Assembly: GCA_965223755.1 (NCBI GenBank)
Contig: CBDCXF010000002.1
Location: 1,550,001-1,614,000 of the forward strand
Length of the DNA stretch: 64,000 nucleotides
From: CBDCXF01 sp965223755
Lineage (GTDB): Bacteria > Acidobacteriota > Thermoanaerobaculia > Multivoradales > JAHEKO01
Reading direction: 5' to 3'
Below, piece after piece: positions 8,585-17,739 of this stretch (position 1 is its first letter; each line of letters begins with the position of its first letter). The notes beneath the pieces were generated by a model, which was not told the DNA's origin, made no database searches, and saw only the letters and a program-made list of their open reading frames with translations. A program made the position numbers and the translations under genes.

Positions 8585-9970
8585 TTAGCGCTCTCGGCTG
8601 GTGGGGATTTCCAGCCGTTTCATCATCTCGTGCAATGTCGTTGGTTTAACGCGCAGCAACTCGGCGGCTTTCTTTTGTACCCCATTGCTGCGCTCCAAGG
8701 CGGAGTTGATGAGGTGTCGTTCAAAATCCGCTGTTGCTTCTCGTAGCGAAAATCCGTTGTCAAAGTCTGGTGTCATCAAACTCGAGGTCGCCTTGCCACT
8801 GGCGAGTGCGGAGGGCAGCAACGCTGGTTCGATCACTTCGTCGGTCGCCAGCACCACCGCGCGTTCAATGGCGTTTTCGAGCTCACGGACGTTGCCGGGC
8901 CAGGGGTAGCGAGCCAAGACCTCCATGGTTTCGGGAGCGATTTGCGTCACTTCCTTGCCGTTCTCCAGAGCCGAACGCCGCAAGAAGTGATCGGCGAGTA
9001 ACGGGATGTCTTCTGGTCGCTGGCGGAGGGGAGGGATGGGGATGGTGATGACGTTGAGGCGATAGTAGAGGTCCTCTCGAAAAGTACCGGCTTGCACTTC
9101 CTCGGCGAGGTCTGCATTGGTCGCGGCTACAATGCGTGCGTCGGATCGCAGTGTCTCAACTCCGCCGAGACGCATGAACTCTTTTTCCTGAATGACGCGC
9201 AGGAGTTTGGCCTGGGTCTCAAGTGGAATGTTGCCCACTTCATCGAGAAAAATGGTGCCGCCGTGGGCGACCTCGAATAGGCCCTGTTTGCGCGACACGG
9301 CGCCAGTGAAGGCGCCCTTTTCGTGCCCGAACAGGTTGCTCTCAAGCAGGTCGGGAGGCATCGATCCCGAGTTCACCACCACGAACGGCCCGTCGGCGCG
9401 GCGCGAGTGATGGTGAACCGCCTTGGCGACGAGTTCCTTGCCGGTGCCGCTCTCCCCCAGAACCAGGATGTTGCTGGTGGCCGGCGCCGCTCGCTGAATG
9501 AGGTCGTAGACCGCTTGCATCGGGCGACTCTTGCCGACGATGTTGTCGATGCCGGGTTTGGCACTCTGCAGTTGCTTGCGTAGAGCTTTGTTTTCCGTCT
9601 TGAGGCGGCCCTGCTCAAGCCCACGGCGAATGGTGAGCAGCACTTCCTCGTTCTTAAACGGCTTGGCGACGTAGTCAAAAGCACCGCTGCGCATCGCTTG
9701 AATCGCAGTTTCCATCGACGAATAGGCGGTGATCACGACCACCAATTGGTCCGGTGTTCGGGTGCGGATCTGATCCAGAATATCCATACCGTCGGAGTCG
9801 GGAAGCATCAAGTCCAACAAAACGAGGTCGACGTCGTTTTCGGTAGCCAGGCGCAGGCCGTCGCGGCCGGTGCGCGCAGAAAGGGTCTCGAAGCCTTCGC
9901 GTTGGAGCAGAGTGGCGAGAACGTCCTGGAGGACTTCCTCGTCGTCGATAATGAGAATGCGACCACTCAT
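8585..9970 (-). CDS. Sigma-54-dependent response regulator (NtrC/AtoC type)
   Basis: A transcription activator for sigma-54 RNA polymerase. The 461-residue protein has a receiver domain (about 1-120; phospho-acceptor Asp in LVLLDLMLP, Lys in YVAKPF), a AAA+ domain (about 140-375) and a C-terminal Fis-type helix-turn-helix (about 415-455). The AAA+ domain carries Walker A GESGTGKE, the sigma-54 contact loop GAFTGA, Walker B GTIFLDEVG and the sensor region YPWPGNVRELENA. All key residues are present, so it should be active. It lies 16 bases downstream of the cognate histidine kinase gene. Targets are not evident; no convincing -24/-12 promoter was found nearby. Confidence 0.94.
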   Translation of the reverse strand: MSGRILIIDDEEVLQDVLATLLQREGFETLSARTGRDGLRLATENDVDLVLLDLMLPDSDGMDILDQIRTRTPDQLVVVITAYSSMETAIQAMRSGAFDYVAKPFKNEEVLLTIRRGLEQGRLKTENKALRKQLQSAKPGIDNIVGKSRPMQAVYDLIQRAAPATSNILVLGESGTGKELVAKAVHHHSRRADGPFVVVNSGSMPPDLLESNLFGHEKGAFTGAVSRKQGLFEVAHGGTIFLDEVGNIPLETQAKLLRVIQEKEFMRLGGVETLRSDARIVAATNADLAEEVQAGTFREDLYYRLNVITIPIPPLRQRPEDIPLLADHFLRRSALENGKEVTQIAPETMEVLARYPWPGNVRELENAIERAVVLATDEVIEPALLPSALASGKATSSLMTPDFDNGFSLREATADFERHLINSALERSNGVQKKAAELLRVKPTTLHEMMKRLEIPTSRER

Positions 9971-9986
9971 AAAAGTTCAGCTACCT

Positions 9987-12788
9987 CTAGGTGCCGGGCT
10001 GCGCGAGGGTCTCGTCGCTGTGCTTGTCGTCGTTCGGAGCTCCGTCTTCAAGGGTCTGGTCGTCGGGGGCCAGCGGTAGCTCGACGGTGAACTGAGTGCC
10101 GCCTGGGCGGGTAGCGAAGCGGATTTCGCCGTTGTGGCGTTCGACAATGTTGAACGAAATGGACAGACCCAAACCGGTACCACCACGGTCTTTCTTGGTT
10201 GAGAAAAACGGCTGAAAAATGCGCGGTTGAATCTCGCGTGGAATCCCGGGGCCGGTGTCTGAGATGACGACCCGGGCGCGTCCACCCTCGCTGGCGGCCT
10301 GCACGGTGAGCAGGCCGCCATGCGCCGACATGGCATCAATGGCGTTGACCAGTAGATTGGTGAATACCTGGCTCAATTCCCCTTCGTTACCGACCACTTG
10401 CAGATCTTCCGGCAAGTCCGACATGTCCAAGTCGACCCCCGCAGCGCGCCTCCGCTCGCCGAGGAGGTCGACGCAATCGTGTAGGGTGCTGGACAAGTCC
10501 ACGGTGGCCATCGGGCCAGTACTCCCGCGCGACAAACTCAACAAGTTGTTGACAATGCGGGAGGCACGAAACGTCTGTTGCTCCACTTTCTTGAGGATCT
10601 CGTAGCGTGGGTCGTCCTCGGAGGTGTCTTGCAGGAGCAACTGCGCGTAGCTCGAGATGCCGGTGATCGGGGTATTGACTTCGTGCGCGACACCGGCGGC
10701 CAGCATGCCCAGCGAGGCCAGTCGCTCTCGCTCTTGCAGCGCGCGCTCCATTTCCACTTGTTCGGTGACATCCTGCACCAACAGTACGGTGAGCGGCTCC
10801 GCTGCCGACGGGTCTGAAAGATCTGCGGTCGACAACTGCAAATGTGCGACGCTGCCGTCGGCGCGCTCCACCTGCGCTTCGTTGAGCTGGCCGCGCTCGA
10901 CTTTGTCGATGTTGAGAACAGCGGTCAGGGGCTGACCCTCTAAGTCACTGGCGGTGCGGGTGAGGATCCTCGCGAGCGCGCGGTTGGCGGAGCGGATTTG
11001 CCCTTCACTGTCGAGCACGGCGATGCCCGCCGGTGACGACTCGAGGATGCTGTGGGTGAACTCCTGCATCCTTGACACTTCTTCCAACTGCTCTTCGACG
11101 GTGTGGAAGAGGCGGGCGTTGTCGAGGGCGAGAGCCGCCTGATCGAGAACGTCGCGGAGCAGGCCCAGGTCGTCTGAGTTGAGGGGGACGTCCTCGTGGT
11201 GGTGGCTGCAGGTGAAAAGAGCCACCGGCTCGCCGCGACTGACGAGCGGAAACACGTAGCGGTAGCCGTCTTTGTGTAGCTTGGTCTGCGCGGACATGGT
11301 CTCGCCGACCAGAACCATCGGCTGCAGGACTTCGTGCTCCTTGTCCCAGGTCTCGGAGAAGTCCTCGACCGCGAGACGCATGGCAGTCCAATCCTGTACC
11401 GGCTGCAGTTTTTGTCCCTCGACCAGAAATAACTCCAGGCGTGGCAGGTCGAGATTGAGGCTGATCTGGCTCAGTAGTTCGTGCGCCAAACCATGTGAGT
11501 CCTCTTCGGTCACGCGGTTGGCAAACTCGGCCAGATCGCGGCGAAAACTAACCCGGCTACCGTACTGCAGTCGCTCCAGAGAATCGCGAATCGAACGCCG
11601 CGTCGGCACCATCAAACCGGCGATAGCCAGGCCGGCGGAGAATGAAACCAAATTGCGCGGCAGCTCGGCCGCGTCCGCCATGACGTCCTTGAGGATGAGG
11701 TTAACGACCGAGAAGCCGACCACGCCGACAAAAAGAGTCAACGCCGTCGACACACCGCTACGCAGAAGAATGCCGATGTCGGCGAGTCGATAGCGTAGAT
11801 AGGCATAGCCGAAGGAAAGCGGGACAAAGACCAGAGCGGCGACTGCCACGAACTCGCGCCATTCCGGGATGTGGCGCCCACCGATCTGCGGTGCGACGTA
11901 CAAAAACGCGAAGGGCAGGTATCCGGCGGCGACACCGACCGCAATCCACATCAACTGCCGTCGCGGTTCCCAATCGGTCTCGGTTAGTGCTCGAAAGCCG
12001 AGAATCGCAGCGGCGCCCAGGCCCGCAATGACGATGTGAACGAGCTCCCAGAGATCCAGGCGAGCGAGCGACATGGCCATGGTCGAGTCGCCTCCGACCT
12101 GACCAAACCAGCGGCCGTTGCCGATGACCAGGTCCGCCTGGAGCAAGAACAACACTATGGCGGGGATATAGAACAGCAGAGCGCGTACTCGACTTTTTTC
12201 GATTAGCGCCAACGGGCGGGGCAGTACGGCGAACAAATGCAGAGTTACGGCGGGCAGGAAAACGCGGGCGATCTCGTCAACTGCGTAACTGATCTGATCC
12301 TGCAGAGTCGCCAACTGCCGACCTGGAGAAACAAGAAAGATCGTCGCCGAAAGGATGCACCAGGTAAAGAACAATAAGCCGGGCTTGGATCGTCGCCTTG
12401 CCAGGGCAAATCCACCGACCGCTAGATAGGCGATGCCAATCGCAATCTGTGCCAAGTAGGGCCACGAAATATTGATCCCGGGCGGCTGCATAGCGACCCG
12501 CACCAGGCGCCCCTGGCGCAGGACCAACGCTTCCGAGGACTCTCTTCCCGAGAGGCGGTCGACCACCTCGTGCACGGAGGTGACTTCGAATTCGTTGACC
12601 AGAACCAGGCGATCTCCTGGTCGGAGTTCACTGTCGCGAACGGCGGTGACGAGGAGTCCTTGAGCTTGAGGCGAGAAATCGGCTTCGAGAGTGCGAAAGT
12701 CTTCAACTCGGCGAATCGCGCTCAACGCACCAATCACCAGCACGGCGAGTGCGGCAACGATTGCGAGAAGAGCGAGAAATTTGCGCAC
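9987..12788 (-). CDS. Membrane histidine kinase with PDZ-like, GAF and PAS domains
   Basis: Sensor partner of the adjacent NtrC-type regulator. Order of parts: one N-terminal membrane segment, a PDZ-like periplasmic segment (LRPGDRLVLVNEFEV), then a block of about seven hydrophobic helices. These are followed by a GAF-like region, a PAS domain (about 580-690), HisKA with phospho-acceptor His in GVAHEVNTPITG, and HATPase with DTGPGIP and GGTGLGLS. The start chosen is GTG at 12788, with a GGA nine bases upstream (933 residues). A TTG at 12833 would add 15 residues but lacks a better SD. PDZ-headed kinases of this design occur in Acidobacteriota and Deltaproteobacteria-type bacteria; the ligand is unknown. 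Confidence 0.9.
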   Translation of the reverse strand: MRKFLALLAIVAALAVLVIGALSAIRRVEDFRTLEADFSPQAQGLLVTAVRDSELRPGDRLVLVNEFEVTSVHEVVDRLSGRESSEALVLRQGRLVRVAMQPPGINISWPYLAQIAIGIAYLAVGGFALARRRSKPGLLFFTWCILSATIFLVSPGRQLATLQDQISYAVDEIARVFLPAVTLHLFAVLPRPLALIEKSRVRALLFYIPAIVLFLLQADLVIGNGRWFGQVGGDSTMAMSLARLDLWELVHIVIAGLGAAAILGFRALTETDWEPRRQLMWIAVGVAAGYLPFAFLYVAPQIGGRHIPEWREFVAVAALVFVPLSFGYAYLRYRLADIGILLRSGVSTALTLFVGVVGFSVVNLILKDVMADAAELPRNLVSFSAGLAIAGLMVPTRRSIRDSLERLQYGSRVSFRRDLAEFANRVTEEDSHGLAHELLSQISLNLDLPRLELFLVEGQKLQPVQDWTAMRLAVEDFSETWDKEHEVLQPMVLVGETMSAQTKLHKDGYRYVFPLVSRGEPVALFTCSHHHEDVPLNSDDLGLLRDVLDQAALALDNARLFHTVEEQLEEVSRMQEFTHSILESSPAGIAVLDSEGQIRSANRALARILTRTASDLEGQPLTAVLNIDKVERGQLNEAQVERADGSVAHLQLSTADLSDPSAAEPLTVLLVQDVTEQVEMERALQERERLASLGMLAAGVAHEVNTPITGISSYAQLLLQDTSEDDPRYEILKKVEQQTFRASRIVNNLLSLSRGSTGPMATVDLSSTLHDCVDLLGERRRAAGVDLDMSDLPEDLQVVGNEGELSQVFTNLLVNAIDAMSAHGGLLTVQAASEGGRARVVISDTGPGIPREIQPRIFQPFFSTKKDRGGTGLGLSISFNIVERHNGEIRFATRPGGTQFTVELPLAPDDQTLEDGAPNDDKHSDETLAQPGT

Positions 12789-13008
12789 CTTGATGTGTCC
12801 TACCGCTGAATGCCACGGCGATTCACGGCCCAACGCCCACTATCGCAGAAAGCATGCCACGAAATCGGCATTTTGAACCCCCTAGAAAAGCCTAAAACAA
12901 GGGAACAAGCCGATTGCGTTCAAAATAGTAAACTTAATTCAAAATAATGAATGAAGGTGCGGAAAGCCTACGGCTTCTAGCAATTGCAGAAGTCTTCGGA
13001 AAAGCGTT

Positions 13009-14895
13009 TTAGAAGGTGACTGCGACGCCGCCGGTGAGGCGCTGACGGACGTCGTCGGCCTGCCGCAGGTTGCGATTGGGATCGACCCCGCGCGCAAGTT
13101 CCACGCTCAGCCGCACCGCGACGGAAGCCTCTTCCATGAACTGGCGGAGGTCTTGGGTCAATCGTAGCTGCAGCTTGTCAACGTCGAGGGCTGTCCAAGC
13201 GTCACCGCGAATCGGATCGACCCCTTGCTCCAACTGCTGAAATGCAATGTACAGCCCGGTGTCGGTGGTCTCGAATTGGGTATCGAGGGAGGTGACGAAG
13301 TACTGAACCGTGTTTTCGGCCGGACGCCTTCTCCGCATCGTCAACATGCCCCCGCCGCCGACGCCGACGCTGGAGCGCATCTGCGCGACCACGGTGGGAG
13401 ACCAGCGCGAGGTATAGGCAATCTCGACCTCGGGGAGCGCATCGCCATCGACTAAATAGAGGGTGTCGAATCGGTCCAGCAGATCTTCGTCAAAGAAGAG
13501 TTGCAAGGTTTCATCGAATTCGCGGTGCGTCGCGGCGATCGCGAAACGGTTGTCGTTCTCGGCGACCCGCGCAAACTCGACCTGGTAGCACGACTTCTGG
13601 CCGCTGGTGCAACCATCATAGTGCTCCGCCAGAACCGGCCGGTAGCCGAAATAGTCTTGCCGTTCGTCGTAGACGCGTTGAGCGGCCGTGGTCGATGCGC
13701 TCCAACGATCGTTGAGTTGAACCACTGCGCCGCCGCGAGGTACGAACGACAGAGCTCCGTCGCGCAGAGTTGTGACCAGGCCATACTCAACCAAGACGCG
13801 CGGCTTGATACGAAATCCTGCTTCGCTAAAGAAGTCCAAGCGCTGGTAGGGCTGCGGCGAACTCAACGTCGTCAACTGGGCCGGCAGTATCTCAGTCTGT
13901 TCATAGGCCACTCCGGCGCGAATGCTGTGCCGCCCCGTCAGCGCGGCCGCGTGTTCAGCGCGGACCTGCAACTGGCGCGACGACTGCGGCGCTATGCGGC
14001 CGAGACGACCGCGTCCGTAGGTGCGGAAAAAGCCGTCTTGTTCGGTGAACTCGGCTGAGACCGAAGAGCGCCCGGCGCGGCCAAAGTCGCGGGTCCACCC
14101 CAGGGAGTGGCGTTCCAAGGCCACTTTGCTTGCCACGTCGTCGAGCTGATGGCGCAGGGTCGTAACTTCGACCTCAGATTCCTTGGCATCCACGGCCAAT
14201 GTAATGGCGTGCGATGCGCCGCCACCGCTCCTCTCACCGTTGCCGAACTCACGATAGTCCCCGGCGAGTTCGAAGCGAGCCGAGCCCCAAACCCCGTCAA
14301 CCGCGACGCTGCCGCCGGAGACCGTGTTACCCGGAGCTCGGTCATCGGTACCGGCAAAGGCTTGAACCTGGGTACGGGAGGCGAGCAAAGCATCCTGCAC
14401 CGAACCAGCGGCCCCCGAACCGTCCACGGCCAGGTAAGTCTGGATGTCGCGCAGGACATCTTGCGGCACTTTGCGCCGCGCACTCCAGAAATCTTCACCG
14501 TCGCTTTCGTTTTCCAGTGCCGAGAGCTGAATTTGGACGTACTGGGCATCGTCGACTTCGCCGCGCGTCAGCATTAAGACGGCAGGAACAAAGCCGGCTT
14601 TATAGGCGATGAGCTTGTACAGCCCGGGTGCTAATCGATCGAACAAGAAGCGACCGGAATCATCTGTCTCCGTGCGCTTCCAAGCCTCGTTGAGGGTCTC
14701 GAAGGCGTAGACACGGACTTGATCGACGGGCGCCTCGCGGTGGACGACCGTGCCCTGGAGTTGAGACCGTGGAACGGTCTCAACTGTTGCTGCACCGGCC
14801 GGTAGCTGCAGGCTCACCACCGCCAGACCCGCGAGTGCGAGTCCGCGACCAAAGCCGGACTGAACGAATCGGTTCACGAAAAAATTCGACACCAT
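13009..14895 (-). CDS. Outer-membrane barrel protein with carboxypeptidase-regulatory-like domain
   Basis: An exported protein of 628 residues from the ATG at 14895. The signal peptide ends LPAGAA. Residues about 40-125 form a CarboxypepD_reg/CNA-B-like beta sandwich (LQGTVVHREAPVDQVRVYA to YKLIAYKAGFVPAVLM). The rest is strand-rich with alternating hydrophobic residues and ends in the barrel-type terminus RLTGGVAVTF. It resembles TonB-receptor-like barrels, but no clear plug domain or TonB box is seen. Upstream in-frame starts (GTG 14961, ATG 14949) would run into the direct repeat at 14946-14982, so the internal ATG just before the signal peptide is preferred, though it has no clear SD. Function unknown. 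Confidence 0.75.
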   Translation of the reverse strand: MVSNFFVNRFVQSGFGRGLALAGLAVVSLQLPAGAATVETVPRSQLQGTVVHREAPVDQVRVYAFETLNEAWKRTETDDSGRFLFDRLAPGLYKLIAYKAGFVPAVLMLTRGEVDDAQYVQIQLSALENESDGEDFWSARRKVPQDVLRDIQTYLAVDGSGAAGSVQDALLASRTQVQAFAGTDDRAPGNTVSGGSVAVDGVWGSARFELAGDYREFGNGERSGGGASHAITLAVDAKESEVEVTTLRHQLDDVASKVALERHSLGWTRDFGRAGRSSVSAEFTEQDGFFRTYGRGRLGRIAPQSSRQLQVRAEHAAALTGRHSIRAGVAYEQTEILPAQLTTLSSPQPYQRLDFFSEAGFRIKPRVLVEYGLVTTLRDGALSFVPRGGAVVQLNDRWSASTTAAQRVYDERQDYFGYRPVLAEHYDGCTSGQKSCYQVEFARVAENDNRFAIAATHREFDETLQLFFDEDLLDRFDTLYLVDGDALPEVEIAYTSRWSPTVVAQMRSSVGVGGGGMLTMRRRRPAENTVQYFVTSLDTQFETTDTGLYIAFQQLEQGVDPIRGDAWTALDVDKLQLRLTQDLRQFMEEASVAVRLSVELARGVDPNRNLRQADDVRQRLTGGVAVTF

Positions 14896-14945
14896 TTGGA
14901 AGTATAGGGAGGCACGTTTCTGCGTGTCAAACCGCACACCTAAAT

Positions 14946-14982
14946 TCATCTCTGGGTACACGAACTCATCTCTGGGTACACG
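14946..14982. repeat. Two 17-bp direct repeats, 20-bp period
   Basis: TCATCTCTGGGTACACG occurs perfectly at 14946-14962 and again at 14966-14982, separated by three bases. It sits about 50 bases upstream of the preferred start of the barrel protein gene. Spacing of about two helical turns on the same face fits a tandem regulator site, but slippage duplication is equally possible. Confidence 0.7.
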
Positions 14983-15001
14983 TCGATTTCCGATGGCCGC
15001 T

Positions 15002-15064
15002 CACAACCACCATGCAAGAGATACGGCGGTCAGCAAGGCCAAGTTTGCCGAATCAGTGGTTGTG
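15002..15064. repeat. Long-loop inverted repeat
   Basis: CACAACCAC at 15002-15010 is matched by GTGGTTGTG at 15056-15064, with 45 bases between. It lies between the end of comF and the barrel gene's upstream region on the minus strand. It might be a weak transcript structure; no U-tract follows. Confidence 0.35.
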
Positions 15065-15100
15065 CCAGATCGATGCCAATGGCTTACTGACTTGGGCGCC

Positions 15101-15862
15101 TTAATTCCGCGGCGTGCGTGCGAGTGCGACACAGGTGACCGTGCAGTTGTGCGCTTCACAATCGTGAGCATGACGCAGGGTCTTTGCCGCGGCCTCGATG
15201 GTTGCGCCGCTGGTGACGACATCGTCCACCAAAATGACCCTATGTAGGGTGCGCCCAGCGATCGGCCGAAAGGCATCACGGACATTGCGTCTTCTTTGTG
15301 TAAGCGATCGCGACGACTGTGGTGGACCACCGCGCCTCCGGCGCAGTGTATGAACGTAGGGCAGGTCGAGGTGATGGGCGAAGCGGCGGGCGATCAGTTC
15401 CGCCTGGTTGTATCCACGCACCAAGCGCCTTCGCCACCACAACGGCACCGCTGATACCGCGTCGTGTGAGCGCAGGAGTGCTCGCTGCTCTTCGGTCAGG
15501 TGTTCGACGTAGGCGTCGGCGAGGTCCCGAGCGAGGATTTCAAGGCGATGGAACTTGAGCGTCTGGATAACCTCGGAGACCGGCTCGACATAGTCCCAGG
15601 CGATGAGCATCTGCTGGAAAGGAAGCCGGCGTCGACGGCAGGCTCCACAGAGAGACCCCAGCTTGGCTCCGTGGACTCGGAGGCCGCAGCCGGAGCATCG
15701 CGATGGGTCCGGCCGCGGCCAGTTGCGCAAGCAGAACGCACACAATCCTAGGCGCGGGCGTAGGACCCGAATTGGGTCGCCACAACCAAGACATGCCATC
15801 GGCAAGAGGAGGTCGGCGAGCGAGGCTAGAAAACGACTGGTGTTGGCGAGTGCGGGCATCAT
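15101..15862 (-). CDS. comF: ComF-family phosphoribosyltransferase
   Basis: A 253-residue double-zinc-finger plus PRTase protein. The N-terminal part carries the cysteine pairs CLGCG, CAFC, CSGCG and CGAC expected of ComF/GntX. The C-terminal type I PRTase domain has the PRPP-binding VILVDDVVTSGATIEAA and the RGYNQAELIAR motif. In naturally competent bacteria ComF is needed for DNA uptake; elsewhere the role is unclear. The start is ATG at 15862 with GGGA six bases upstream; a TTG at 15883 is in frame but has no SD. No other competence gene is in the window. Confidence 0.92.
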   Translation of the reverse strand: MMPALANTSRFLASLADLLLPMACLGCGDPIRVLRPRLGLCAFCLRNWPRPDPSRCSGCGLRVHGAKLGSLCGACRRRRLPFQQMLIAWDYVEPVSEVIQTLKFHRLEILARDLADAYVEHLTEEQRALLRSHDAVSAVPLWWRRRLVRGYNQAELIARRFAHHLDLPYVHTLRRRRGGPPQSSRSLTQRRRNVRDAFRPIAGRTLHRVILVDDVVTSGATIEAAAKTLRHAHDCEAHNCTVTCVALARTPRN

Positions 15863-15987
15863 CTGATGTCCCAATAGACGCAATGTAGGGCGCTATACTC
15901 GCAACTCTTTACGGCGTCGCAGGTGGCGCACCTATTGCACTCATTCGCTCAAACGACACTTGCTCATGCTGACAAGAGGAGAAATTG

Positions 15988-16515
15988 ATGTTTAGGCGCG
16001 CCACACTGGCCATGTTGTTTCTGTTTGCATGGGCCGCAATGGCTCCTCCCGCGCACGCGGAGGGCCCGTTTTCGCTCGGAGTATTTGTCGGCACCGGCGG
16101 TTCCATTGACGAAAACGAAGCCGGCTTGGGAAATGGATCGGTCATGGGCAAGATCGCGTTCGAGACTCGGCCGCGGACCGATTTCGCAGTGCGCTTTGGT
16201 GAGATCGAGATCGATCAAGTCGCCCAAGTCGAAGACGCCACCCTCACGTTCGTTCTTTTGACCGGTGACTACTGGGCCTACGAGGCCTTTTACGAGTCGG
16301 CTTTCTATCTCGGGCTAGGTCACTATGAGGTCGCCGGCCTAGAGGGGTTTCAATCGGTCAGTGAATCGACCATCGGTGTCGTGCTCGGCGCCGCGGGCGA
16401 GTTCGACATGACCGAGAGTCTCTCCTTTCAACTTGATCTTTCGGCCCACTACGCCCCTATGGACATCGCTCAGACTTTCTTAATGGCACACGCTGGCGTG
16501 GCGGTTCACTTCTAG
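15988..16515 (+). CDS. Small outer-membrane-type beta-barrel protein, hypothetical
   Basis: A 175-residue exported protein. The signal peptide (FRRATLAMLFLFAWAAMA, cleavage near AHA-EGP) is followed by eight or so alternating strands (SLGVFVGTGG, AFYLGLGHYEVAG, SLSFQLDLSAHYA) and a terminal AHAGVAVHF. This fits an eight-strand OmpA/OmpW-like small barrel, and a terminal Phe is typical of barrel-assembly signals. The ATG at 15988 has a strong GAGGAG upstream; the preceding TTG is not needed. It lies 21 bases ahead of hflX and may be co-transcribed with it. No specific family is recognised. Confidence 0.72.
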   Translation: MFRRATLAMLFLFAWAAMAPPAHAEGPFSLGVFVGTGGSIDENEAGLGNGSVMGKIAFETRPRTDFAVRFGEIEIDQVAQVEDATLTFVLLTGDYWAYEAFYESAFYLGLGHYEVAGLEGFQSVSESTIGVVLGAAGEFDMTESLSFQLDLSAHYAPMDIAQTFLMAHAGVAVHF

Positions 16516-16536
16516 CAAGGCGGCTCCGAGACTCCA

Positions 16537-17676
16537 TTGGAATTTGCAGGAACGGTCAGCGTTCGCGGCCGTCGCGTCTACTTGGTTGGCTTGCAGATCG
16601 GCCGCGTTTCTCGTGCCGTGGCCGAGGACCATCTCGAAGAGTTGTCGGCGCTGGCGCGCAGCGCTGGCGCTCGGGTTGTGGGCAGCTTCATCCAGGCGCG
16701 CCAAGCGCCACATCCCGCGACTTTGATCGGCTCCGGCCGAGCCCGGTGGCTGGGGGAAGCGGCCAAGCCGCTCAAAGTCGACGTGGTGCTTTTTGATGAC
16801 GACCTGACGGCCGGTCAGGTTCGCGAACTCGAGAAGCGCATCCGGCGCCCGGTACTGGACCGCAGTGGCCTCATTCTCGAGCTCTTCAGCCAGCGGGCAC
16901 GCACCTCTGAAGCCTGCACTCAAGTCGAACTTGCCCGGCTTGAGTACCTGCTGCCGCGGCTGACGCGCCGGTGGAGCCATCTTTCCAGGCAAGTCGGTGG
17001 AATCGGGCAGCGGGGTGGTGAGGGTGAGAAGCAGCTCGAAGCCGACCGCCGCATGTTGCGGCGGCGAATCGCCCAGCTCAAAAAGAAACTGGGCAAGCTG
17101 GAAACGACGCGGGTCGTGCAGCGTCGAGGTGGTCGGCAGATTCCGACGATCGCGCTGGCCGGCTACACCAACGCCGGCAAGACGACACTGTTCAATCGCC
17201 TGACCGGGGCCGACGATCTTGCTCAGGACCGCCTGTTTGCGACTCTCGACTCCAAAGTGCGGCGCGGAGCGTTGGCGCCGGGCGTCGTTGTTGTCTTTGC
17301 CGATACGGTTGGGTTTATCCGCAAGTTACCGCACGATCTCGTCGCCTCCTTTCGCTCTACATTGGGGGAGGTCGTGGACGCCGACCTGGTATTGCACGTC
17401 ATCGACGCCAGCCATCCGCAAGTTGAAGAACAGCGTCGCGTCGCCGAAGAGGTCCTCCACGATCTCGGGGTCGAGAAAGAACGACAGCTTCTGGTGTGCA
17501 ACAAAGTTGACCGTCCCGGAACCGACTGGTGCGAGGAACGTCAGGAAGCGGTGTCTGTTTCAGCGCTCGATGGCTCGGGGTTGGACAAGTTGCGAAGCCG
17601 AATATCCGCCATGTTGGGGCTCGAAGCGCGGACGTTTACGCGACCCGGTTTCCCCGCTTCGATGAGTTCCAACTAG
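16537..17676 (+). CDS. hflX: Ribosome-associated GTPase HflX
   Basis: A GTPase that splits and rescues stalled or stressed ribosomes. The 379-residue protein has an N-terminal HflX domain (about 1-185, ending in the coiled-coil helix rich in Arg/Lys) and a G domain. The G domain has G1 GYTNAGKTT, G3 ADTVGFIRKLP, G4 NKVD and G5-like SVSALDG. The glycine-rich GGIGQRGGGEGEKQLE-type linker signature of the family is visible (GGIGQRGGEGEKQLE). The start must be TTG at 16537, because a TAG lies in frame at 16513 and no ATG or GTG occurs before it; the SD is weak. A perfect hairpin follows the stop. Confidence 0.95.
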   Translation: MEFAGTVSVRGRRVYLVGLQIGRVSRAVAEDHLEELSALARSAGARVVGSFIQARQAPHPATLIGSGRARWLGEAAKPLKVDVVLFDDDLTAGQVRELEKRIRRPVLDRSGLILELFSQRARTSEACTQVELARLEYLLPRLTRRWSHLSRQVGGIGQRGGEGEKQLEADRRMLRRRIAQLKKKLGKLETTRVVQRRGGRQIPTIALAGYTNAGKTTLFNRLTGADDLAQDRLFATLDSKVRRGALAPGVVVVFADTVGFIRKLPHDLVASFRSTLGEVVDADLVLHVIDASHPQVEEQRRVAEEVLHDLGVEKERQLLVCNKVDRPGTDWCEERQEAVSVSALDGSGLDKLRSRISAMLGLEARTFTRPGFPASMSSN

Positions 17677-17686
17677 CCACAAACTG

Positions 17687-17714
17687 CAAGGCCCTCCGCA
17701 CAAGGAGGGCCTTG
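17687..17714. terminator. Hairpin terminator between convergent genes
   Basis: A perfect 11-bp stem, CAAGGCCCTCC / GGAGGGCCTTG, with a 6-base loop (17698-17703), lies between hflX (ends 17676) and the minus-strand gene ending at 17740. There is no clear U-tract on either side, so efficiency is uncertain, but position and stem strength fit a shared bidirectional terminator. Confidence 0.75.
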
Positions 17715-17739
17715 AAATCAGACGAATGCGGAAGCAAAA

